This document shows positions 7,221-12,025 of a DNA stretch of 12,025 nt, one piece after another. The position numbers were made by a program, and so were the translations under genes. The notes under the pieces were generated by a model. It ran no database searches. It worked only from the letters and a program-made list of their open reading frames with translations, and was not told where the DNA came from. The DNA is from Lentisphaerota bacterium (GTDB lineage Bacteria; Verrucomicrobiota; Lentisphaeria; Victivallales; GWF2-50-93): the NCBI GenBank assembly GCA_025360875.1, contig JANYBI010000531.1, forward strand, positions 1 to 12,025, in the 5' to 3' direction. Numbering within the stretch: position 1 is the first letter of the stretch; each line of letters opens with the position of its first letter.

Positions 7221-8114
7221 TTATTTCTTATTCTCTTCCTGCGCAGGCGGCAGGAGCTGCGGCGGTACGATCAGCCGATCCCCTAGCACCACGCAGTTGT
7301 ATAGGGCGCGTCCTATCTGGGCGCGGGTCATGAATGAATTGGCCCCTTGTGTCTCTTCAAGCGACACCACCACCTGGTTGAGTACGTCATAGACCTTGAA
7401 GGACAGGGATTCGTGCTCCCAGACCTCCGAATTGGTAAGGTCTATGTCGGATGTACATCGTACCAGGAACTTGCCGTTTTCCCAGAATGCCCAGAACTCA
7501 TTCGCCACAGGCGACAGGGGAGCTACGAAAGTCACCCATTCCTTCTTGACATTTGCCGCAGGAATCTTTTTCAGCAGCTCGTCCTTGAACTCATCACGGA
7601 ACGCCTTTTTGATTCTTGCATAGAGCTCAGGGGAGGGGAATCCGGCGTCATGCCGTGTCTTGAACAGGTAATCCTTCATTTCCTGCATGTCAAGATCTAC
7701 CGTCATGCATCCTTCGGGCATCTCAAAATCATTGCCGTATCTGGCCACATTATTGATCTTGAACCCATTGCTTTTGACATCTATCTTCAGCTCCTCTATG
7801 CGGTAGTCGGACTTCTTCAGCTTTATGGAGAGCTTCAGCTCCGGGTACAGAACTTCAACGTATTGGCTCTTGTCGCCTTCGTCCAACTTCACATCCATCA
7901 CACGGATTTTAAAGACCATGTTCTTGTGATCCGAAATGCGCTCAATGTCTATCTCGTCCAGGTACCAGCGGTAAAGATGTCTGGTCAGTTCGTACAAGTA
8001 CGACTTTTCAAGGACTTCCTGAGGCACTTTTTTGACAGGGACGTCTTCGGCATTAAGCAGTCCGCAAGGAAGCAAAAACATCACCGCAAGGATAAGGATT
8101 ATGAGTTTTTTCAT
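7221..8114 (-). CDS. Exported protein of unknown function (297 aa)
   Basis: I recognise no family. A clear signal peptide spans 1-22 (MKKLIILILAVMFLLPCGLLNA), probably cut by signal peptidase I. The cysteine at 17 is preceded by LLP, which is not a convincing lipobox. The mature part alternates beta-like strands (for example the stretch around VMDVKLDEG and KLSIKLKKSDYRIEELKIDV) with a central amphipathic, Lys/Glu-rich helix (about 165-186), and ends in a proline-rich tail (PPQLLPPAQEENKK). The start codon overlaps the stop of the upstream gene (ATGA, 8114-8111), so translation of the two is coupled and they probably act together in the periplasm or outer membrane. The partner looks like a cell-wall hydrolase, so a role at the wall is possible, but this is inference from context. 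Confidence 0.8.
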   Translation of the reverse strand: MKKLIILILAVMFLLPCGLLNAEDVPVKKVPQEVLEKSYLYELTRHLYRWYLDEIDIERISDHKNMVFKIRVMDVKLDEGDKSQYVEVLYPELKLSIKLKKSDYRIEELKIDVKSNGFKINNVARYGNDFEMPEGCMTVDLDMQEMKDYLFKTRHDAGFPSPELYARIKKAFRDEFKDELLKKIPAANVKKEWVTFVAPLSPVANEFWAFWENGKFLVRCTSDIDLTNSEVWEHESLSFKVYDVLNQVVVSLEETQGANSFMTRAQIGRALYNCVVLGDRLIVPPQLLPPAQEENKK

Positions 8115-8815
8115 TTGCTATTGGCCTTTTTTTTAAGTGTGTAGAAACGGTTTCCCCCGATGGAACCGCTGAGAGAGTCTGGGATGTATACAAAATCTCC
8201 GCCGGGTCTGTAGTAGTCCTTGTCGGTCATCCACGAATATGCATGCCCTGTGACTGCGATCTTCTTTATGATCTCAAGCCCTGCAAAACGGTCGGCCTGC
8301 TTTATTCCGCCTTCGACATATGCGGTAGCCAGACCCTGCGCGTAATTCAGAAGTTCCGAGAACTTTCCGGGTTTGTCGCTCTTGTTTGCCAGGGAAAGGA
8401 GGTAGTTGAGCCTCTTTTCAACGCGGGGCGCTACAACGGCCCGGCCTTCTCCGTCCCTGGAGAAACCTTCACATTGCCCCTGGGCGGTTATTATGTCTAT
8501 GATGTCATCGGATTTTATGTTGGCGACATGCTCCTGCCGGTATCCCGGTGGAATGTGCTTGATCCTCGAATGGAGCACCCAGAGTATCTGCACCATCCCG
8601 ATCTTGCTGTCGTCCATGCTCTTGTATCCCTTTTCTCCAGGAAATGGATTTTCATTGATGAGAAGACGGGCGAGATATCCGGCAACATATTCGACTCCAT
8701 CAACCTCCGCCATCTTCTCAGATTCAGCGCGTGCCGTGGCGCTGAATATGAAACTTGCGGATAACATGAATATCCCCGCCAAAGTCAAAGATTGAAATTT
8801 ATTGAAGGAATTCAT
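8111..8815 (-). CDS. Exported protein resembling SleB-type cell-wall hydrolases
   Basis: With the ATG at 8815 the protein has 234 residues and a good signal peptide (MNSFNKFQSLTLAGIFMLSA, then a cut after ATARA). The frame also extends to a TTG at 8851, but that adds 12 hydrophilic residues ahead of the signal sequence and has no better ribosome site (GGAG is 14 bases before the ATG, AAGGA 15 bases before the TTG). The order of motifs resembles the SleB/hydrolase_2 fold: GYLARLLINENPFPGE with a Glu at the expected catalytic place (Glu55 from this start), then VLHSRIK, then ITAQGQCEGFSRD (compare the Q-F-S element), and near the end GHAYSW and IGGNRFYTLKKK. SleB-family enzymes cleave peptidoglycan glycan strands. 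Similarity is weak and judged by eye. Near its end it carries a run of eight A in the coding strand. Confidence 0.75.
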   Translation of the reverse strand: MNSFNKFQSLTLAGIFMLSASFIFSATARAESEKMAEVDGVEYVAGYLARLLINENPFPGEKGYKSMDDSKIGMVQILWVLHSRIKHIPPGYRQEHVANIKSDDIIDIITAQGQCEGFSRDGEGRAVVAPRVEKRLNYLLSLANKSDKPGKFSELLNYAQGLATAYVEGGIKQADRFAGLEIIKKIAVTGHAYSWMTDKDYYRPGGDFVYIPDSLSGSIGGNRFYTLKKKANSK

Positions 8816-8854
8816 GTTTGAATATCTATCTCCATGTGTCTGAAAAGCCAAGTT

Positions 8855-8880
8855 ATAATTTCAAAATCCTTTGAAATTAT
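8855..8880. repeat. Perfect 11-bp inverted repeat with 4-base loop
   Basis: ATAATTTCAAA (8855-8865) and TTTGAAATTAT (8870-8880) are exact reverse complements around ATCC. The element begins at the last base of the AraC stop codon and lies 40 bases before the next gene's ATG. The stem is A/T-rich and lacks a T-run on either side, so it is a poor terminator. A dimer-binding operator is as likely. Confidence 0.7.
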
Positions 8881-9740
8881 CACCGCTTCATCTCCAGACG
8901 GTAGTTTTCCGGCGAAAGGCCGGTGATCTGCTTGAACCGGCGGCTGAAATGGAAAGGATCGGAATAACCGAAGTTCCTTGCGATTTCCGCAATGCTGCCG
9001 GTGGAATATGACAGAGATTCCGCGGCATTCATGATCTTCAGCCTGTCCACATAGTCCTTCGGCGAGGTGCCGGTGTGGGCATAGAAGACACGTCTGAACT
9101 GCGCCTCGCTCAGGCTGCAGAATTCGGCCATTTCCGAGACCGTCCACCATTTTTCCCTGGAATTCTTGATCTCCTCGATAAGGCTCTTGATGAAAGGATA
9201 TTTCTCCTTCTCCTTGACGTTCCTGTTTTCGAAATAAAGTTCAACGATCAGGTTCTGGAGCTCGATATTCGCCGCAATCTGCGAATCTCGCGAAGGATCC
9301 GAGGCCTTCTCTATTATCGGCAGAAGCCGTCTGGCCTTGCCCATTTCAATGATCCCGTCATTCAGGATTCCAGCCTTGAAAAGACAGTCGGCGATGATTC
9401 CGGTGAAGCATATGGTGTCTTCGACATAGTTGACGTTGTGCCCGCTGTAGCAGTGGGTGAACCGTGGTGTGACCATGACGGCCTTTCCCTCCTCGAAGAT
9501 CTCCAGAGGTTTTCCTGGAATCCAGTACCATCCGCATCCCTTGATGAGATGGGATATGCAGTAGAACTCGAAATGTCTGGGCTCGTAGGGAGGCTTCTGC
9601 GGAGCCCAGTCACCGTCCCGTCCATATCTGCATATCCATAGTCCGTACTTGTCATGGACTTCCTGGCGCCCCTCCGGCATCTTGTGGATGTAGTAGTCGC
9701 CATGCTTGATAATGGCATTATTTACGATTGAATTATCCAT
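8880..9740 (-). CDS. AraC-family transcriptional regulator
   Basis: The 286-residue protein has the usual two parts. The N-terminal ligand-binding region (about 15-135) looks like the beta-barrel/cupin sensor of AraC proteins, with aromatic-rich strands (HFEFYCISHLIKGCGWYW at 56-73) and a GKAVMVTPRFTHCYSG stretch. The C-terminal DNA-binding region (about 185-286) has two helix-turn-helix motifs: the first at about 200-220 (VSEMAEFCSLSEAQFRRVFY), the second at about 249-272, followed by the family signature ending GLSPENYR. It is divergent from the Gfo/Idh gene, 93 bases away, so it most likely controls that unit in response to a sugar or related ligand. No Shine-Dalgarno is seen ahead of its ATG; the start was kept because the next in-frame Met (21) would cut into the sensor domain. 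Confidence 0.93.
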   Translation of the reverse strand: MDNSIVNNAIIKHGDYYIHKMPEGRQEVHDKYGLWICRYGRDGDWAPQKPPYEPRHFEFYCISHLIKGCGWYWIPGKPLEIFEEGKAVMVTPRFTHCYSGHNVNYVEDTICFTGIIADCLFKAGILNDGIIEMGKARRLLPIIEKASDPSRDSQIAANIELQNLIVELYFENRNVKEKEKYPFIKSLIEEIKNSREKWWTVSEMAEFCSLSEAQFRRVFYAHTGTSPKDYVDRLKIMNAAESLSYSTGSIAEIARNFGYSDPFHFSRRFKQITGLSPENYRLEMKR

Positions 9741-9750
9741 TTAAGTAATT

Positions 9751-9780
9751 TTGTAAAATGATAGTTTATTCGTATATTAT
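9751..9780 (+). promoter_or_regulatory. Promoter of the Gfo/Idh-isomerase operon
   Basis: TTGTAA (9751-9756), an 18-base spacer and TATTAT (9775-9780) make a plausible sigma70 promoter with a leader of about 47 bases. The AraC half-site at 9745-9760 would overlap the -35. Confidence 0.45.
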
Positions 9781-9781
9781 A
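9776..9781 (-). promoter_or_regulatory. Consensus -10 box of the AraC gene
   Basis: On the minus strand this is a perfect TATAAT, 36 bases before the AraC ATG. No matching -35 is found 16-18 bases upstream, which would fit an activator-dependent or extended promoter. It overlaps the opposite-strand -10, so the two promoters may exclude each other. Confidence 0.45.
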
Positions 9782-9833
9782 TCCGGTAATTTAATTACAA
9801 ATGTATTATTTATCAATGATAGGAACATAAAAC

Positions 9834-10859
9834 ATGGCAAGATTGAAAGTTGGAATATGCGGTTACGGCGGACTCGGAAGAGTCCATGCCGGAACCCTTG
9901 TTGGAATGGATGACGCTGATATCGTGGCTGTCTGCGACATAAATCCGAAGAAGCTCCTGCCTGTGGAAATCAAGTTCAATATCGAGCAGTCAGGTCCTGT
10001 ATTCGACATCCGCAAATGCAGGACATACACGGATTTCCGGAAAATGCTGAAGAAGGAGAAGCTTGATGCCGTAGTCACCGCGCTCCCGACCAACGTCCAT
10101 GCGAAGATCGCAATAATGGCGATGAAGGAGGGAATAAGTGTTTTCAGCGAAAAGCCGATGGCCCTGAATGTCAGGGAATGCGACAAGATGATAAAGGCCA
10201 GGGATGATAACAATGTCCAGCTCCAGATCGGGCAATGCCTCCGCTTCTGGCCGGATTACGAGATGCTGAAGAAAGCTATCACCGAAAAGACTTATGGAGA
10301 TCTGAAGTCCCTCACGATGACCCGTATCGGCGGTTACTGCACCTGGGGGGATCCGGACTGGTTCAATGACGGCAAACTTTCCGGCGGTGCCATCTTGGAC
10401 CTCCATCTGCACGATGTCGACTGGGTCCAGCATGCCCTCGGACTACCGAAATCCCTGATCGCCGCAGGATCAAGGGGCCAGACAGGCGCGATCGATGACG
10501 TGACGGCAGTATGGCAGTACGATGATTTCATAGTGACAATCCGTGGAAGCTGGATGTATCAGACTTTCAGCATGTCGTTCCAGGCATTCTTCGAAAACGC
10601 CTCCATGGATTATGGAATGCATCCTGATACGGCGCTTAGGATCAAAGGCAAAGGTGATAAGGATTTCACTAAGATAGAACTGCCTTCGAAGGAAAACGGC
10701 TATTGCAGGGAGATCAGATATTTCCTCGACTGTGTCAGCGGGAAAATAAAGAATACTGTCTGCACGGCTGAAAGCACGAAGGAGAGCGTAGGACTCGTGA
10801 TGCTGGAGAACAAGTCGATCTCAAAGCAAAAGTGGATGAAGCTTGGTAATTTTAATTAG
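9834..10859 (+). CDS. Gfo/Idh/MocA-family NAD(P)-dependent oxidoreductase
   Basis: This cytoplasmic 341-residue enzyme has the family's usual length and two-domain layout. The N-terminal Rossmann fold opens with GICGYGGLGRVHAG (GxGxxG at residues 10-15), and an acidic residue (Asp35 in VAVCDIN) ends strand 2, which favours NAD(H). The EKP motif is at 106-108, with Lys107 as the catalytic lysine. Asp189 and His193 in LDLHLHDVDW match the Asp-x3-His pair of inositol dehydrogenase, so the active site is intact. The family oxidises or reduces sugar, inositol or glycoside hydroxyls; the substrate cannot be named here. AGGAA (9821-9825) lies 8 bases before ATG. It is the first gene of a two-gene unit with an isomerase-like TIM barrel, divergent from the AraC gene. 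That pairing suggests a sugar/polyol or keto-glycoside catabolic step (inference). Confidence 0.95.
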   Translation: MARLKVGICGYGGLGRVHAGTLVGMDDADIVAVCDINPKKLLPVEIKFNIEQSGPVFDIRKCRTYTDFRKMLKKEKLDAVVTALPTNVHAKIAIMAMKEGISVFSEKPMALNVRECDKMIKARDDNNVQLQIGQCLRFWPDYEMLKKAITEKTYGDLKSLTMTRIGGYCTWGDPDWFNDGKLSGGAILDLHLHDVDWVQHALGLPKSLIAAGSRGQTGAIDDVTAVWQYDDFIVTIRGSWMYQTFSMSFQAFFENASMDYGMHPDTALRIKGKGDKDFTKIELPSKENGYCREIRYFLDCVSGKIKNTVCTAESTKESVGLVMLENKSISKQKWMKLGNFN

Positions 10860-10864
10860 GGAGC

Positions 10865-10881
10865 GCCGGCATCTTGCCGGC
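10865..10881. repeat. REP-like hairpin, GCCGGCA-TCT-TGCCGGC
   Basis: A perfect 7-bp GC-rich palindrome with a three-base loop begins six bases after the Gfo/Idh stop. There is no T-tract, so it is not a good terminator. It pairs with a second hairpin 31 bases on, giving the look of a dispersed palindromic element. Confidence 0.7.
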
Positions 10882-10906
10882 AAAAGAATAATCTTGAATG
10901 TCGATT

Positions 10907-10933
10907 TAGCATGCAGGCTGAAAGCCTGCGCTA
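10907..10933. repeat. REP-like hairpin, GCAGGCT-GAA-AGCCTGC with TAGC/GCTA flanks
   Basis: A perfect 7-bp stem (10913-10919 with 10923-10929) is extended by TAGC (10907-10910) pairing with GCTA (10930-10933) across a 2-base bulge. It ends 5 bases before the AAAGGAG ribosome site of the next gene, so it may influence translation or mRNA stability inside the operon. Confidence 0.7.
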
Positions 10934-10951
10934 CTTAAAAAGGAGTTTACA

Positions 10952-11770
10952 ATGGAAATTGGAGTCATTAATGGATTGAGGAACGGTGGCAAATGTTTTG
11001 ATCATGTGAGCCAGTTCGGCCTTAACGTCTGCCAGCTGGTCAGCTGGGACGCGTCACAGGCTACCGAGGAAATCGCGGCGACCGTCGTGAAGGAATCGAA
11101 GAAGGCGAAAGTCAAAGTCTGCGCAATGTGGGCAGGTGTCCCCGGTCCGGCCCAATGGAATTTCACCGAAGGTCCTTCGACCCTCGGGCTTGTCCCGCCT
11201 GAATTCCGCTGGGCAAGGATAGAGGCCCTGAAGAAATGGGCTGATTTCGCCTCATGGATCAAGGCTCCGGCAATCATCACCCACTGCGGTTTCATCCCTG
11301 AAAATCCCAACGACCCCAACTATCCCGGAGTGATAGTCGCCATCAGGGATGTCGCTGCATACTGCAAGGGCAAAAGCATAGAGTTCTGGTTTGAGACCGG
11401 ACAGGAGACGCCGGTGACTGTGCTCCGTACCATTGAGCGCGTCGGAACCGGCAATCTTGGGATCAACCTAGATCCTGCAAATCTCATCCTGTACGGGAAA
11501 GGCAACCCGATTGATTCCCTTGACGTGTTCGGGAAATATGTCAAAAATATCCATGTCAAGGACGGTTTGTATCCCACAAACGGCGACAATCTTGGGCACG
11601 AGGTCAAGGTAGGCGACGGCAAGGTGAAATTCCCCGAATTCATCAGGAGACTCAAGGAGATCGGGTTCAAGGGAGAGCTTATCATAGAGCGCGAGATCAG
11701 CGGCGACCAGCAGATAAAGGACATCGGCGAGACCGTGGGCAACTTGAAGAAGTGGCTTGCGAAGGGCTGA
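10952..11770 (+). CDS. Sugar phosphate isomerase/epimerase-like TIM-barrel protein (AP endonuclease 2 fold)
   Basis: This 272-residue cytoplasmic protein has the xylose-isomerase-like TIM-barrel pattern. The expected divalent-metal ligands are visible at strand ends: Glu148 (EFWFETGQE), Asp174 (GINLDPANL), His201 (NIHVKDG) and Glu246 (GELIIERE), so it should be a functional metalloenzyme. Members isomerise or epimerise sugars and keto-sugars, and some act as lyases on 3-keto glycosides. The substrate here is unknown, but pairing with a Gfo/Idh oxidoreductase fits oxidation followed by isomerisation, epimerisation or cleavage. AAAGGAG (10939-10945) sits 6 bases before ATG, and the 92-base gap to the preceding gene holds two REP-like hairpins. 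A strong terminator follows the gene. Confidence 0.9.
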   Translation: MEIGVINGLRNGGKCFDHVSQFGLNVCQLVSWDASQATEEIAATVVKESKKAKVKVCAMWAGVPGPAQWNFTEGPSTLGLVPPEFRWARIEALKKWADFASWIKAPAIITHCGFIPENPNDPNYPGVIVAIRDVAAYCKGKSIEFWFETGQETPVTVLRTIERVGTGNLGINLDPANLILYGKGNPIDSLDVFGKYVKNIHVKDGLYPTNGDNLGHEVKVGDGKVKFPEFIRRLKEIGFKGELIIEREISGDQQIKDIGETVGNLKKWLAKG

Positions 11771-11799
11771 TAGCGTTGTAGACGGTATTTTTGACCGCC

Positions 11800-11842
11800 A
11801 AAATCTGTTCCGGCAACTTCTCATTCCCGGAACAGATTTTTT
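11800..11842. terminator. Strong terminator closing the Gfo/Idh-isomerase operon
   Basis: A perfect 14-bp inverted repeat (AAAATCTGTTCCGG at 11800-11813, its complement at 11827-11840) with a 13-base loop ends in TTTTTT on the plus strand (11837-11842). The matching A-run on the left arm means it can also stop minus-strand transcription coming from the transposase remnant, so it is probably bidirectional. Confidence 0.85.
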
Positions 11843-12025
11843 CTTGAATGAAATGCTTTCAGCTTGAAGTCAAGGGTGGAAGATATTTCTGCCTCTTCTA
11901 CGGTTTGTAGCGTAAAGCTCATATTCTAGCCTCATTTTTTAGTTCTGGCAAATCAAATATCTTTAAGTGGAAATACTCATCGTCCCTGTATCCGTAGGCC
12001 TGTCTCATAAGCCATCTGATTTTAT
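11843..12025 (-). mobile_element. Right-edge insertion sequence, one end inside the window
   Basis: The transposase tail implies that an insertion sequence enters from the right. Its end should lie in the 76 bases between the terminator and the transposase stop (11843-11918). I cannot fix the terminal inverted repeat without the other end. A small palindrome, CTTGA-AG-TCAAG (11863-11874), is present there. Confidence 0.45.
11919..12025 (-). CDS. C-terminal end of an ISL3-like transposase, cut by window edge
   Basis: The last 34 codons before a TGA at 11921-11919 read KIRWLMRQAYGYRDDEYF and then HLKIFDLPELKNEARI. The pattern K-I-(R/K)-x-L-x-R-x-A-Y-G-Y-R-x-x-E-Y-F-x-L-K-I is typical of the C-terminus of DDE transposases of the ISL3 type. 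Only this tail is in the window, so the catalytic residues and the intactness of the gene cannot be judged. The frame is unbroken from the edge. The family name is from memory of the motif and is the less certain part. Confidence 0.65.
   Translation of the reverse strand, partial: KIRWLMRQAYGYRDDEYFHLKIFDLPELKNEARI

Larger units (their letters stand above)
9745..9803. promoter_or_regulatory. Candidate AraC-type binding half-sites in the divergent spacer
   Basis: GTAATTTTGTAAAATG (9745-9760) and GTAATTTAATTACAAATG (9786-9803) are related direct repeats whose starts are 41 bases apart, close to four helical turns. The second contains a 13-base palindrome, GTAATT-T-AATTAC (9786-9798). AATGATAG also occurs twice (9757-9764 and 9815-9822). 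AraC regulators commonly bind such paired direct repeats; assignment here is inference. Confidence 0.4.

Noticed and set aside
7036..7392. 118-codon open frame crossing the convergent spacer
   Set aside because: It starts inside the kinase gene, reads through the heptamer repeat and ends antisense to another gene. Its peptide (STVVSRQ type) is a known kind of repeat-derived artefact.
7221..8114. Lipoprotein signal in the 297-residue protein (Cys17)
   Set aside because: The residues before the cysteine (LLP) do not fit a lipobox, and a normal signal-peptidase site after LNA fits better.
8111..8140. A-AAA-AAG slippery site near the end of the SleB-like gene, possibly giving a frameshift fusion to the next gene
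   Set aside because: After a -1 shift the frame reads a TAG stop two codons later, upstream of the next ATG, so no fusion protein can form. Plain ATGA coupling explains the layout.
7347..8144. 265-codon open frame on the plus strand
   Set aside because: It is antisense to the 297-residue exported protein, which has a signal peptide and an ATGA overlap with its partner. No ribosome site was seen.
10860..10951. Riboswitch or attenuator between the two operon genes
   Set aside because: There are only two simple, independent hairpins with no alternative pairing and no T-tract. A REP-like element is the simpler reading.
1..12025. CRISPR array, tRNA, rRNA or prophage
   Set aside because: No regularly spaced repeats of 24-40 bases, no tRNA-like cloverleaf, no rRNA stretch and no phage structural genes were found on either strand by eye.

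Overview
The window is about 12 kb of a bacterial genome of moderate GC content. Several traits suggest the Planctomycetes-Verrucomicrobia-Lentisphaerae group, most likely a Lentisphaerae-like organism. These are a eukaryote-type Ser/Thr kinase with a DWG (not DFG) motif fused to a formylglycine-generating-enzyme-like (FGE-like) domain, short tandem secretin-like proteins, a Gfo/Idh oxidoreductase plus TIM-barrel isomerase module under an AraC regulator, and palindromic intergenic repeats. This placement is inference; there is no rRNA or universal marker in the window. No stretch longer than 300 bases lacks a gene.

Layout. (1) 1-3404, minus strand: an Rrf2-family regulator, then two tandem secretin-like envelope proteins. 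The second secretin runs off the left edge and is a full open frame of 500 codons from its ATG at 1502. (2) 3518-3848, plus strand: an isolated gene for a 67-residue, strongly basic protein, with a near-consensus promoter and a textbook terminator. (3) 3940-7067, plus strand: a secreted DUF2059 protein followed by an 877-residue membrane-anchored kinase/PEGA-like/FGE-like protein. (4) 7046-7220: a convergent intergenic region bounded by two different degenerate short tandem repeats, period 7 and period 8. (5) 7221-8815, minus strand: two translationally coupled exported proteins, one resembling SleB-type cell-wall hydrolases and one of unknown family. (6) 8880-9740, minus strand: an AraC regulator. 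It is divergent from (7) 9834-11770, plus strand: a Gfo/Idh/MocA dehydrogenase and a sugar isomerase/epimerase-like TIM barrel, separated by a pair of REP-like hairpins and closed by a strong terminator. (8) 11919-12025, minus strand: the last 34 codons of a transposase that looks ISL3-like.

How the parts fit. The AraC protein probably senses a sugar or glycan-derived ligand and controls the divergent oxidoreductase/isomerase pair. The kinase operon looks like an envelope sensor: cytoplasmic kinase, one membrane segment, extracytoplasmic PEGA-like and FGE-like domains, with a small secreted DUF2059 partner. The FGE-like domain has no cysteine at either catalytic position and is probably a binding module. 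No CRISPR array, prophage, tRNA or rRNA was seen. The least explained items are the 67-residue protein, the two-secretin cluster under an Rrf2 regulator, and the several palindromic or tandem intergenic repeats.
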